Counted from the first letter of the stretch, positions 17,007 to 30,665 are shown. The stretch: DNA of 64,000 nucleotides from Vitis vinifera (GCF_030704535.1 NC_081812.1:15969001-16033000), one strand, 5' to 3'. The notes: a model not told the origin generated them from the sequence alone. Made by a program: numbers and translations.

Positions 17007-19562
17007 CGATGTCATAAATACTTTTTAAAATCTCATTTTTTATACTTTAATCTTATTTATTTATATTATTTTACATCAGTTTCATTTATTTGTATTCAGG
17101 TATGAACATGCCTTGGATGGGGTTTTAACATTTTCTAGTCTTACCAATATTTCATTTTTGCCTTGCCAATAAGCTCGGTAGGTGCATCCAGCTATTAGAT
17201 TCTTGGGTTTTGCTCCCCTTTTTATAATTTGTACTGACTTGGAGAAGCTTTACAGATCAGGTCATACCCATCTCAGTGCCAAGGTAATTGGAAATATGTG
17301 GGGAAGCCTAAAGCCCAAAACGTTTTAAAATTTGAGAATAAGGCAGGAATCATGAGATAGGCCCGGTGGTTGAAGTGAATTTTGGAATTATGAGCCCAAT
17401 AATTGCGTTCCTAAGATATTTTAGTGTTTTTATTTTTTAGTTTTGGTCCTTGGTCAAACAAAATTATTGAAGGTTTTGAAGGGTTGGCTCCACGAGGACA
17501 CTTCTATAATTATGAATTCAATATCATAATTTTTGTCATTACTAAATGTGTAGGCATGGGCATCCATATGGAGAAGCTTCGCAAGCCAGGACAACAAGTT
17601 CAAAGCTTTTACGCTTCTAAATTGGAGTTCCACAAATCTGCTTTTTTACATTAAAAACAAGAGCGTATGTGACATGTGATCCTGCTTACACCAATATTTT
17701 TTCTTTTGAACCTTAAGGGTTATCGTTTTGGGCCGTCTAAAATATTTATATTGCGGATGTACAGACTGTACTTGGTGCTTTATACATGAAAGGCATGTCA
17801 AAGGAGAAGATACTGATTAAATTAATCTGCAAATCATCAAATCAGGGTTAAGAGAAGAGAGTGGGTGAGTGTTAAACAATATATTCAATTGTATTATTGT
17901 TTACTACTAGTGCAGCAGCACAATTTTGTGAAGCGCCGCAATGTGGAGCTGCTAGCGAAGGAGGATCACATCCTTCTAGATTCCAGACCAAAGCTATTAT
18001 TTGATAAGAACGAAACTTCACTGTTCCCAGGAACTCCACAGATGATTGGGTATGAATTATTTTTCCATGGAGTCGACTTTTGCTTTCCAACAAGGAGGGC
18101 ATTCATGAATGATGACTATCCCTTTTATCCTCCAAAAGCAACAATGCTTTGTCCAGTATGAAATGCAAGTAGCGCACTTGCTACCATTATCGATCCACAA
18201 GCAGATGAAAATGGAGTCCCACCACGGAGAATGAGTCCAAAATGAAGGCCAATCCAATCCCATCAGTGCTCCTCCTATACAAAACACACCATTACTCGGT
18301 TCGTCTCCAAGCATATCTAACATTTCCAGTGGAATTCTTCATCAAAAGCCACACGCCCTTCTGTCCCGGGTAAATCTACAGTTTCGGACAACTTACTAGT
18401 GTGACTTCCGTCAGAACATCATGTGCCCTGGTGATGTGGGATTTCTAAGACGTCAATTTCTGTGGCGAAGCATCCTGTTTATAATGGTTTCAACTTACAT
18501 GCGCAACATAACATCACTCAAAAGCCTCTGGTCCATGCTGCCACTACTGCATGACACTTGGCGAAACACTTCCATTTTTTCAAAATGTAATTTGTTTCCA
18601 CCAAATTTTGAGACCATGAGAGAGAATTGAGGTTGAATGGAAATTTTGAGACCATGAGATAGAATTGAGGTTGAGAGTCCATTCAGATTGCCTTTTGTTT
18701 GTACTCCCAGGATTTAAAACAAGAGGTTCCATCATCTTAGAAATCCTTATCTAGGAACGTGACCACGAGCACCACGTATCTTTTGTTTTTATGAGGCCTC
18801 CCCTTCCATTGGTCTAGTGCAAAAGCACTGTGAGCGTACAGGCCACCACTTTGGGGGGGGGTCATCCAATGCACTGTCCCCATCCGTCCGGTCTTATCAC
18901 ATAAGCCAAGATCTGAGCTGATGTGGCAAGATCTGAACAATGTACTGGACATCCATAACTGGAGAGGAGCCAAGTTCCTAATTTATGAGCTGTGGAGAGA
19001 AATCAGCATCATAGATATGTCTGCAATGGTGAAATATGATCGCAAAGGAACAAACGAGTGGCGGGCAACATTCATCGGCTCGCAACAAGTCCAAAAACTA
19101 GAATCATGGCGGATTCAATCATAAAGATGCTTGAAAAGGACTCCGTTAATAAGTTTAAAATATCATCACCGCCCAATTGCTATCACCACAAGGTATCGAT
19201 TTGGTTTTTAGCAAACATTTCTTCAGAGACTGATATGGCATTAAAAAATACTGGAAAAAAGAAAAACTAAAAAGAAGGTACAAAACCCATGCTGCAATAA
19301 AATAGTTTTACGTGCCAATGAAACCCCAAATTTCACAGAGAGTAGTTTGATTGAAAATTCCTGAAAGAGCAGTACAAAAATTTCCACCCATGCTCTTAAT
19401 AAGAATTCCTCATTTTTTTTTCTAATCCTAAAAGAATGATAAAAGGCATCTAGTATAAGAATTTGATCAGGACATCAACCCAAGAAAATACACAATAAAG
19501 AGTAGAGTTGCATAGATAATATTTATTTGTACATGTGATAATTTTTACAGCCTCTTCAACAA
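17007..19562. other. intergenic, with promoter-like motifs on minus
   Basis: No gene is supported. The open frames at 17865-18161 (+) and 18057-18323 (-) overlap each other and match no family I know. On minus, 18950-18740 carries GATAAG (I-box), CCAATG and ACGTGG within about 150 bases, a combination seen in light-regulated promoters, but I see no convincing gene downstream of it. The last ~60 bases before 19563 are the FtsH pseudogene 3' flank. Confidence 0.3.
18603..18678. repeat. tandem duplication, two 38-bp units
   Basis: AAATTTTGAGACCATGAGAG... is repeated directly at 18603-18640 and 18641-18678 with very few differences, so it is a recent duplication. Function unknown. Confidence 0.8.
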
Positions 19563-21239
19563 CTATGTAGGCATTACCTCAGGCTTGAAAGTTGATGACC
19601 TGCCAATCTCCACACACTCACTCTCTGTGACCTCTCTATTCTTCTTGTCTCCGTCTTGAAACCATTGCTTAAACCTATCATAATTTGTGGGCTCACTTGT
19701 CTTAAATGGGCGCTCACCCAATACTCGAACCAAGTCATCTTGATGAAGAACTTTCTCGAGCGACAGCTCTGCAATCATAGCTACTGGCTCTTTGTGCTCT
19801 TCTATCAGCTTTACCGTGCGGTCATATGCCTTAGCCACCCATTCTCTTACTTCATTGTCAATAACTGCACTGGTCTTGCTACTGTAGGGCTTGGTCATCT
19901 CAAATGCATCATCCCTTTGAGGGAAAGAAAGAAGTCCTACCTTCTCACTGAAACCATAGACTGCTACTTGGGCATAGATCATCTTTGTCACTTTCTCCAA
20001 GTCATTCTGGGCTCCAGTTGAGATCTTCCCCAATAATACCTACTTCCAGATTTTCATTTGAACACCAAATGGATTACGATAGATTCTAATTGCTTTTCTG
20101 TTTTCATAACAGATTATTTGTCCAAAATCACATCAAAAGTGAACCTATCTTATCTTCCTAACTGTTAAAAGTTGTGTTGAACTATCACTTCCACCCAAAA
20201 GCTTAAACAATTAGAGAAAAGAACAATGTATATCAGGTTAATGCCCTCCCTTGCTGGTTCCTAAACTGCAACCCCACAAAGAAATGGGGGAAAACAGCCA
20301 TAGAGGTTTAAATCCAAAGCTCTAAGAACCAGAGTTCTAATGCCACCTTAAACTATTAGTTGCCCCTAAAGCTTAAAATTATAGAGGAGGATAAACAATA
20401 TATATTAGGCTAGAACCTTCCCCACACATAGCACAACTAACTGCTTAAAAGAAAGGTCGCCAATTATAGGAAACAAATTGGGGAAACAAAAAAGAGGTCT
20501 GAAATCCAAGACCTTAGAAACCTAAAGCTTTTGAGATAGCTGTCTGATAGATTAACATGATAGCAAAGTATTGGTTTCTTTAAAACCTTTGTCTTTGTCT
20601 CTTCACTATTTGTTTGTCTATATTATTGCTTGTTCCTTCACATACAGGTTTGCCTTGCATATGAGGAATGTTATTAGCATAATATACCTGTTGGTTCATT
20701 CCCTAATAACTTAAGGTTTCGGAGCAAGTGGTAGTTTAACAATGAGAAACACGAGTTCCTTTTAATAACGCCAAAAGTGATTAATAACTTGGGAGTATTA
20801 TGCATGTTAGACTGGAATACATTATGAGCTCATATCCAAACATTGTAAGCTTTTTTGCCAAAAATTGGATGCTTAATTTGGTATCAGGGCTATGATCAAC
20901 TAGAGATCTGTGGTTCATGCATTTCTTCCTGTTTACTCCCCATCTATTTATTTATTATCTCTCTGTGTGCAAATATCAAGGCACACGTGAGGGAGGCTAT
21001 TATCCTGGCATACATTGTGGCTCCACGTCTTAAGAACTTAGCCATGTGAGGGAGAGTGATAGCCTAGTATACATTTTGAGCCCATAAGCTTTTAGAAAAG
21101 TCGGTACCTTAATGACACACCAATTTTCGAGTCTTTAAGAAAGCAATATTCAAGAAGAAAATGTATCATGTTAAGAAACATTTCTGTAATAAAACCTGCC
21201 ATATTTGGATTTTGTCTATGGATTTTGTTTACTGGTTGG

Positions 21240-21375
21240 GTTCAAAGTAGAAGAGGGAAGGTTCTTCTTTCTCTAATCTTTTTGCTTGGTGCCCTTTGTC
21301 TACTCCATGTATACTCTGGTGCATCTTTGTTGTAGCTCTTTTTGCACACTAATAAAAAAAATAAAAAAATAAAAA
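21240..21375 (+). mobile_element. LINE-like 3' end with poly(A) tail
   Basis: The sequence CTACTCCATGTATACTCTGG followed by a T-rich stretch and AATAAAAAAAATAAAAAAATAAAA resembles the 3' UTR of plant L1 elements. It lies where the FtsH peptidase exons should be. No coding part is left and no target duplication was found. Confidence 0.35.
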
Positions 21376-22148
21376 CTGTGATGTTCTTCTGTTCTTTTAT
21401 TTAATGCTTTAGCATTTGGAGCATTTGTCTGAGGAAGGGCCCTTTTTCACTAATGTTTCCATTCATCTCACGATTGAAAATTATAGTTGTGTGTATTCAT
21501 TAATAATTCCATCATGATGTTGAGGGAGAAAAAAAGATGGCATGGGAGGGGTTAGCAGCCATAACTGAAATGGATAACAAGCTAAATTGCAGGCCAGCAG
21601 CCTCAAATACCTTTAATATTTAAAAAGAAATCCATTTATGCTCCACCTAATTACCAAGAATGTCAAAAAATGAAAGGGGAACTTGGAACCTTACTAGTGT
21701 TAACACTTAACAGCCACTTCAAATCAAACCTATCACAAGATTTCAAGATTCTAAGATCTTGTTTCTTGTCCTATATTTATTATTTACTATGCAATCAAGT
21801 AGAGTTTCAGTCCAATGCTACTCTGACACTTTCTGCATTCTACATATGTCAAAAATAAGAGCTGAAGTTTTACTAAGAGACGCATGTAAGAATGTGAAAA
21901 TTTGGTGAAAAAGGAAATGAAAAAAAGATCAATTTGTAAGAACAATGTTTTGATTAATCATGCAAGTGCCCAAGACACGAGAAATTATAGTGCATAGTAG
22001 AGGAGCTAGGAAACTATTCCAAGGGGCCAAAGTGTAAAAGATTTATTTTCTTGAGGGGAGGGGTGTTTTTGGCAAGCACGGGCAAAATTAGAGAGAATAA
22101 AAACTTTAGCTTAGTGGCAATGTCATTTTACCATTGTATAAAAGGTAA

Positions 22149-22264
22149 TGTTTTCAAACTTGGACCTAGCCAACCAGCTGAACCGGTTCAACCGTTTGTT
22201 CTGCCTTTTTTCAATTCAAGGAATTAACCAATTTAGTGGTAAAACCAGCCGGTTTGGAAAACTC
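22149..22264. repeat. degenerate CCGGTT-rich dispersed repeat
   Basis: Contains GAACCGGTTCAACCG and a distant inverted partner ACCAGCCGGTTTGGAAA, as in a common plant dispersed repeat built on AACCGGTT. Family not identified. Confidence 0.3.
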
Positions 22265-22985
22265 TCCCCTAAAAAGGAATAATAGGGTAACCTGGCAGCC
22301 ACTAGGCTACACTCAACTTTTATCATATAGATGACTTAGAATAGTTATATAGAGCAATGGTACTTATTTTAATTTTTCACCATTTTGATTATCTAAAAAC
22401 TTCAAAGTCAATAAAAATATTTACCCTAAATGAGAAACAAGAAAATGCTATAGGTAAATGAACATATTAAATTTTAAAATAATAGAATGATGAAATGTAT
22501 AGCAATTGAAATGTCAGGAAAGTTCAATAATAAAATTTTCTTTCACTTTTAAATAGATCCTTTAAGCAGTTAAATGTTATACAAGCATTATCTAAGCCAA
22601 AGATTAAGAACTCATTTAAGGCATATAAAGAAAGAGACAGTTAAAGTAAGATTTTTATGAGAACTGCCCAACATATAAAACCAAGGCAAAAGTTAATAGG
22701 ATTATAAGATAGACAGCTATAGATCTCATACTTTAAATAGGAGATACTTTGGGAGATTCCATTAATGCCGCAAAATTGCTGTTTTGAATATAACAAATAA
22801 GAAAAAATCACAATTTGCAAGCTCTAGGTGCTTACTTGTATACACTAAGGAGCCTCCACAAACGGGAGTGGTTATGGGGTATTCATAGTAATTTAAATGA
22901 GAAGGGTCCAATTATTTCCATGATTATTTTTAGAACACCTCCATTTCTTATATTATAAATCAATAAATCTGACAAACAATATATT

Positions 22986-23050
22986 TCTTACACCATATTT
23001 TTTTTTTGATAAGTAAACACGGAATATATTAACACTCTTACACTCCATAT
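22986..23050 (-). mobile_element. very short 5'-truncated LINE insertion with target duplication
   Basis: A ~37-base insert (22999-23035) ends on minus in TTTACTTATCAAAAAAAAAA. It is flanked by TCTTACACCATAT (22986-22998) and TCTTACACTCCATAT (23036-23050), an imperfect target-site duplication. Size, tail and duplication fit a LINE 3' end inserted after extreme 5' truncation. Confidence 0.6.
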
Positions 23051-23140
23051 CAATGCATCCAATGAACAATATATGTGAAATAGAGGTACAAAATCACTTT
23101 TCACTGAAGGAAAAGGAGTTACAAACAACATACTTTGTAG

Positions 23141-23278
23141 CTGAAAGTAAACAAAAAGAATATGCAGTATGTGAGAAAAATAAATACTGAAAGTAAACAA
23201 AAAGAATATGCAGTATGTGAGAAAAATAAATACTGAAAGAAAATAAAAGGAAGATGCAGTATGAGAGAAAAATAAATA
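23141..23278. repeat. three tandem 46-bp units next to a splice donor
   Basis: Units at 23141-23186, 23187-23232 and 23233-23278. The first two are identical; the third has several changes. The array abuts the 5' end of the intron that follows the AAA exon of the FtsH pseudogene, so the first intron bases come from the repeat. Confidence 0.9.
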
Positions 23279-23549
23279 CCCTGTTCTTCTTCTCCAGACC
23301 ACCTATGATCCTGTCTATAGCTGCCTCAAAATGTTCCATCTTCACCTGTGTACTCTCATTCCTTGCGGAAATTAAGGCAGTTTCATTACAAACATGTGCA
23401 ATGCTGCTCCAGCAAATCCAGGAGTGAGAGCAGCAAGCCTCTGAGAGTAATATGATGGCTCACAATCAAGTTTTATCTTATTCAGATAGATCAGAAATAT
23501 CTGGTCACGGCCTTTAATATCAGGTTTGTCAATGGTAATTTGACGGTCA

Positions 23550-23717
<168 letters not shown>

Positions 23718-23916
23718 TCAACCAATTGCATCTATCTCATCAATAAAAATTATGCTAGGTGCACAATGTCTTGCCTCTTGAAACAAATTTATGACCCTGG
23801 ATGGTCCAACTCCAGCAAACATTTCCATAAAATCTGATCCAGATATAGATAGGAAAAGCACATCAGATTTGCCTGCAGTTGCTTTTGCAAGAAGTGTCTT
23901 CCCTGTGCCAGGAGGG

Positions 23917-23969
<53 letters not shown>

Positions 23970-23988
23970 TGGCTTCTTGAGGAAGTGC

Positions 23989-24023
<35 letters not shown>

Positions 24024-26779
24024 GCCAGCCAGCTACATCCTTGAAATATACCTGGATTGCCACATAAAAATTCAAAAGCAATTATCCTTGCTGAAGAACT
24101 TAGTTTGAATACCATTTCTTTCTTCATAGACCAAAATCTGTGAGATAATCTGAAGTAAATGAAATGCCATGGCTGACCTTGTTTTTAGAGTTCTTATCCA
24201 ATTTGGCAATATGTGCTTTTCCAATGTTGAATATTCCACGGCCCCTTCCACCAGTACCACCAACACCAAGTCCACCCTGCTGGATTCTTTGCCTCATGTA
24301 CCAGAGGGATCCTACCAGTAAGGCTAATGGCACAAGCTTAAACAACTCTTGGAACCAATTCATTTCAGATACATATGTTACAGGAACATAATTATGGGGG
24401 TCTATTCCTAATGTTTCCTGAGCTTCCTCCAGCTTTTCCTCAAAAGACTCAACACTTCCAATATTAAAATAGTATCTATACTGGCCCATATTTCCTCTAG
24501 CAAGGGTTCCATGATTAGGATCCTGAACAGCATCATCATCATCGTGGGTATGATTTGTAATTAGTGATGAGTCCTTGACATACACTTTTGCAACTAATTT
24601 ATTTGCAACCACAATATAATCCACTAGACGAGGTTCAAGTAGCTTCTTTTTGAACTCTTGGAAACTAATAGGCAGAATCTAAGCAGCTTAGCCCCCTCCC
24701 CAGGAGAAAAAAAAGAAGAAAGAATTGGAAAGTAAAATCCAAAAAACAAGCCATCACAAATTGAAGTAGACTCTATTCATATTTGAAAAAGAAAACTCAT
24801 AAAATGTCAATTTTCAGAACATATAGCCAATGCAAGCCTTGAATTTATGTCTTAGATAGGCATTATTGCAAGTACAATACACAAAAGCAAGGAAAAATGA
24901 TTCACTGCAATGAAATCTAGCTAAAATGCAGATTACATAATATGAAGAAATTTATGGTGGTGGAATGAGGAGGTTCAGAAAATAGTAGGTGCAAAAGGAG
25001 CATGTCACAAATGTTTGGTGTGCATCCAGGAACAAGGGCAGCTTTCAGTAACATAATTTAGCCAATTTAGAAGGTTCGTTATATGATAATCCCAACTTTC
25101 CTACAATCCCTAAAACATGACCTACATTGCCTGATGACTTTTTTTTATATACCTTTTTCATTGTGTTTAGAAGGCTTCTTTTAGACATATACAAAAAGAA
25201 CATCAGGAGACACTCAAATCTAGCCAACCCCATCTTACTCCACCCCTTACCTTAGAGCTCTGACCTGGGGCATTATATGTTTAGAAGAATTTACCAAGAA
25301 AATACAGACTTCACATTGAGTAACTACTATAATAACAATTTGTCAATACTTGTTTCCAAATACAGCACTTTTACATATGCTTCTTAGCCAAAGCCACAAA
25401 ACTCATGAAGCTTCATGTTGGGTAGCATCATCATATCAAGGCCAAAAATAGGCCAGCAAAGTATCTTCAGCTACTACAAGAATGAACACAGGGTATTGAA
25501 ATCTTAAGTATTGTTTAGTAAAAGAAAATCAAAGTAAGAGAAAGAATGCATATTACTAGACCAATCTATCTCAAATACAGAAAGTCACTAAATGTGGTGA
25601 CTTACAAGCACCTTAATTGTCTAGCATTAACCAGCAAACCAAGTATTGAAAGTATAGTGAAAGGAATGCCGACCTGCTTATGCTCATAAGAACCTAAAAG
25701 ATTTGATGAAAGCAAAAACTCAAAGAACACTAAAGAAATGATTATATTGAGAAACTGCTTCATGAAGTTCTCCTGAGAATTCCCATGATCACTTGTACTT
25801 GAGTTCTCTAGAGAAGTTAAAAAAGAATTGAAAACCATGAACTCTGACACGAATATTTAGCACAAAAAATAAAACTGAATTCAAAACGAGCAATATATTG
25901 TATTAAAAGAAATGACCAGTAAACCATATGACAACATTAAGGCATTTGGATGGTGGAAAGTTTGAGAAAGTGAAGAAAATAAAATAACAAGGAAAACAGA
26001 AAGGAAGGAAAAAGTGGAAGAAAATAAACAATAAGTCTATTCAATTAAATAAATATTTTCTCCATCACTTCCAATTGTATTAATCTATTACATAGAGAAT
26101 TAACAAATTGAAGATGAGGAAGTTTAGTTTTTTTAAATAATTTTCATTTATTTTATTTTATATTTTATGGAAAACCAAATAGCAGAATTTGATATTCCTT
26201 CCTTCTGTTTGTTCTGTTTTGTGTAATTGCTCCTTTTTTCAATGAATACTTCCCCTGCAAATGAAATGACAAACGCATTTCTCAAATCGCACTTTTCCAG
26301 ATAATTTACAAAAGAAACACCAGTCACCCTAATAACATTGTCAGGCACCTCTAGACTTTGATTTCCGATATTTTCCTATGTTTTTCTTACTTCACTTCTT
26401 TGGCACTCTGCTAGAAAAAAGACGCCGAAACTTAGGGTTTGCAAGATCGGAGTTGGACTCAGAAGAGTATGTAATAGAAACCAGCTGCTTTCCATGTCCA
26501 ACAGATGTCATATAACCTATCACAAACCCTAACCCACCATCCACGCGTGCATTGCACGCATTGCCCTGTACCTTCCAGGATTCATTCGATAACAAAGACC
26601 TTACGCCATGATTACCGGGAATCACATTCTGTAACCAGAGAATACAAATAAATTAACAACAAAAATAATTCAAATTCAAATATTAATAACAATGACAATA
26701 AATTAGAATTAAAAGTTACTTTTTGGAGCGTAGAGCGAACCAAGCGAGAAAGAGAGCGTCCGATTCGCTTGAAAAACAT

Positions 26780-28431
26780 AACTTGGACAATGCGAACATG
26801 AATAGTCTGGCGACTGGAAAACCTGGACAGACTCTAGGAATCTGTATGGTCCGATAGAGCGCGAGATGCAAAATTTAGTAGGGTTGTGAGTGGCTGATGT
26901 AAAATTTGAGGGAAGGAGGATGGAAAAGGCCGGCAAATGAATGCGGAAAAGACCGAGATGTTGGTTTTCCGGAGTAGAAAACCGCCTAGTGTTGATTTGA
27001 AATTCCTTTTGTGTCCTTCAGAATTGGGATTTTTGTGTCTGAATGTATATGCAGTTGGGATGTTCAAGTGGGTTAGTTTTGTCATTACGAAAATTTACCA
27101 GATTTAACAAAATAGTTTTTAAAAATAAAATGAAATAAACAACCAATTTAAAAAGAACAAATCTAAGTTATTTTTACTAGTTTTAAAAAATCAAGAGGAA
27201 AACATAGAAAATTTTTAAAATAAAAAAATTTAAATTAAATTAAATATAATATTACTCTGTTTCTCTCTTCACGAATTTAAAACATGATCTTCCTTAAAAG
27301 AAAAACTTGACTTATTAATATGTTTAAAAAATTAAACTTTACTCATTATTCATTTTAAATAAAATATTATTTTAAATTGTTGTTATTCATTTTCAACAAA
27401 AAAAAATTACAAAGATTTTGATATGTGTATGTTTCTAGCATATATTAAAATAATATTTTTTTTATAAAAAAATATCATTTATAATTTTTTTATAATATTA
27501 TTATTCATGTTTTACTAAAAATTATTTATTTTTAAATTTATTTACAATTACAAAACTATTTCCATTTTTTATAAGACTTTAATTTAATTTAATTTATCTT
27601 ATCTAAATTGAATTTGCAATGTTTTCACAAAACCAAAACAAAAAAATTATTTTTAAAAACGACTTATCCCAACAAGTTTTTTGTTTTTTTTTTAAATTAT
27701 TTTTAAAAACAACTTGTCAAACAATCTTATTTTTTTGTTATTTAATTTAAAAACAAGTTTAAGAAAATATATCCAAATAGACCCTAAATTTTTGTGTTGA
27801 CTATCACTGAGTTTTGAGTTACCAAAATGATTACCCAAGTAACTATGATCTTGAATTTTTTTTCTTCTAGAATATAAAATCATAGTTGATAATATGGTTT
27901 TGATTTGTTTAAAAAACATTCAAAACCGTAATGACCAACTATAGTTGTGTGACATGGATATTGTTAGTTTGTATGAAAAACATTAGTTTGAAAATTATTT
28001 TGGAAAGATATCTATTTTATGAAATTTCCCTTTTTCAAATAAATTATTATTGTTCAAAACTCAATTATCGCTTGTCTATTAGAGAGAAAAATAAGTCACA
28101 ATGATATCATAACATCTATATAAACAATATTATTTTAAATAGTAGATGCAACACATGTTTTTCAAATAAATTATTTTTACTCAAAACTTGACTATCGATT
28201 ATCTAATCTATTATAAGGAGAATATACGATACAAAACATTATCATGTTTGTATAAACAATTTCATTTTAAAACATAGGAACAACACATGCTAGATGTATG
28301 TAACATAACATTTGTGTAAAAAATAAATAAATAAATAAATAAAAATGTCATGCTGTAAAATTTGTTATTATTACTGGACATCATGCCATAGTAATTTTTC
28401 AATAATAAAAATAAAATTAATATTTAAATAT
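26780..28431. other. FtsH pseudogene upstream region and A+T-rich spacer
   Basis: 26780-27090 would have been the promoter and leader of the FtsH copy. From 27100 to 28431 the DNA is very A+T-rich. It includes a short direct repeat of AAATTATTTTTAAAAAC at about 27643 and 27693 and a TTTTCAAATAAATTATT repeat near 28030 and 28155. No gene is seen. An (AAAT)n tract lies at 28320-28346. Confidence 0.4.
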
Positions 28432-29457
28432 TTAATTCAGAAGTGGGCTTTTGCATCTATTCACCAATGGATTTGAGGAAACAAAGAAAAATCCCCTATG
28501 GTGGAACAACTTCAAATTCGAGTAGTCCACACATACCCTCTTTTTATTATTCTTCCTAGGGTAACGATCATATTCATTAAGATATTGAATTTCTTTAATA
28601 AATTTGGCTTTAAGATATGGAATTTCTTTGATAAACTTGATTTCTAGGAGCCTCATTATCCCTTGGTTCAAAATCTTTAGCTTGTCTAAAATAGATTTTT
28701 ATTTTTATTTTTATAACAAGAATATCATATTTATCCACATTCGGTCTATGTGTAGCGGTTTTACAATCTTTTATCGGTATGTTGTTCATGTAAATATATA
28801 ATGAAACTTCTTTAAAAAGGCAATTAACTCACATTATTTGGACTTGATTAAACTTTTATCTACATGAAAAGTCAAATCTTTATTTCTACCCATTATGTTA
28901 TTTGCCACATTAACAACTTCAATCTTAAGGACACTTGAGAAATAATCATCTCACTTTCTTGCTATTTCATAGAATTGCTACAATTCTTGACATCTTATTT
29001 CCAATTTCTTAATGCTCCTTTTAAAGTTGCAATAACGTTTCCTTAAATTAAGGTGATCATCCAATGTTTCCATGACCCCCCACTTTGTAGAAAAAAGTAG
29101 TTTCTAGTGATATGTTGAAGAAACCACTCCCGATTAATGGATCTAGGTTCTTCCAAGTATCATCCATTGTCTACTACAAAAACAGTGACCATTATTGTTC
29201 CTTACTCTATGCTAATGGACAATGTTAATGCATATAAAGTATTTATTTATTGATCTATTTCTAAATTCAATGAATACGTTCCTACTAATCCCTATATGTA
29301 GTGAGGGCATTCCCTGCCTGTTTAAAGAGGTTAGGAACAATATGTTAGTTGAACTTCTGAAATTAATTAAGATTCTCTTTACTTCATAATTTGACATTGA
29401 TAACATCACTATCAAAACATTATTGTGTGGTTGGATGATACTATTACTTTGAGCCAC
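28432..29457 (-). mobile_element. Ty3/gypsy retrotransposon fossil (pol remnants)
   Basis: Two separated minus-strand stretches keep the order expected of a Ty3/gypsy polyprotein. At 29457-29212 there is a protease-like block (SNYEVKRILINFRSSTNILF). At 28671-28432 there is a reverse-transcriptase N-terminal block (KKRVCVDYSNLK, from the family's KWRVCIDYTDLN). The copy is broken and old; no LTRs were recognised. The element may extend right to about 29.9 kb. Confidence 0.6.
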
Positions 29458-29587
29458 ATAGAAAAGTAAGAGTGCGTCCCGAAATTAATTAAAATTCTCT
29501 TTATCTCATAATTTGAAATTGATAGCTTCACTATCAAACCATTATTGTGTGGTTGGATGATACCATTATCTTGAGCCATATAGAAAA
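29359..29587. repeat. two direct 107-bp copies at the right end of the gypsy fossil
   Basis: 29359-29465 and 29481-29587 share GAAATTAATTAA.ATTCTCTT through ATTATTGTGTGGTTGGATGA to the end. They differ at scattered sites. Confidence 0.85.
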
Positions 29588-29589
29588 TC

Positions 29590-29803
29590 AAAAGTGTGTT
29601 TGATAATATTTTTACTTGAAATATTTTTAATGTAAGTATTTTAATTAAAAGTACTTTAAAAAGAATTATCTATCAAATATTTTTTCAAAAAAATATTATA
29701 AGTGATTTTTCAACGTTATAAGTGTTTCTTAAATTTTATCAAATACCTAATTTTTTTTATTTTCAAAAACACTTCTTAAAATAACTGTTAACATACTTTA
29801 AAT
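29590..29803. mobile_element. MITE-like element (GTGTTTGATAATA ends)
   Basis: The left end AAGTGTGTTTGATAATATTT and the right end, whose reverse complement is AAGTATGTTAACAGTTAT, form a weak inverted pair around an A+T-rich core. The left end resembles the Harbinger-like MITE at 48.7 kb, so it may be an older relative. Confidence 0.35.
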
Positions 29804-29926
29804 CCTATACCTCAAGTTTAACAATTCCCATAAGGATTGCATTTTTAATGGTACTAATTAATTCGTTGCAAGTCACTCATCCTTCGAGATCTTTGATGAG
29901 ACCCCAAAAAGAGTGTTCGACAGCTT

Positions 29927-30032
29927 ATCTCCTTGAATGATTGAAATAACCCCATGTTGCACTTCCACAAACAATGCCCATCTCCTTGAATGATTGAAAT
30001 AACCTCATGTTGCACTTCCAAAAGCAATGCTC
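29927..30032. repeat. tandem duplication, two 53-bp units
   Basis: ATCTCCTTGAATGATTGAAA... occurs at 29927-29979 and again at 29980-30032 with four differences. It may belong to the outer part of the neighbouring gypsy fossil. Confidence 0.85.
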
Positions 30033-30645
30033 TGGACCGATGATACGCATAGTACTTGGTAGGTTACATTTCAATAGGATCTCCCTTTAGGCATCAGGGC
30101 TATTAGAAATCTAGCAACTGTGGCAATTCCTTGAAGACTTGTGCATAAGTCACTTTCAATTTGGTATAGATTGTATTTAATTCTTGAGTTTGTGACTTTG
30201 TCCTTTTATCGAGGTTTAATGAACTCTTTCATGCATTGTCATTTTCCTCTTTGAAGTCTTCCTCAAGAAAAATACGAAAAGAAAAAAACATGTTAAAAAA
30301 AAACAGTTTTTTATTGTCGCATGAAAAATATAATTTTTTTTTAAATATTATTAAAATTTAATTAAATTTTTATATTTTTAAAAATTATTTAATTAAAATA
30401 AATAAAATGGGTTTAAAGTGATAAATAAAAATATTTATTGATTTTAAAATAATTTTTTATTTTTACTTTCTATCTATTTTTTTCTCTTTTTTTGTGCATC
30501 AAACAATATTGTCCCATTTTTCAAAAAGCCCCCATTAATAACATATTTTGGTTGTGGGATCATCGTAAATTTCAATCTATCTAAACCATTGCTACACTAT
30601 AAGGTTCCACGTACTCTCGTGTATTCTCTCCCCATCATTTAAACT

Positions 30646-30665
30646 TGAGAGAGAGAGAGAGAGAG
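30646..30665. repeat. (GA)n microsatellite
   Basis: Ten uninterrupted GA units; no gene is near enough to suggest a role. Confidence 0.85.
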
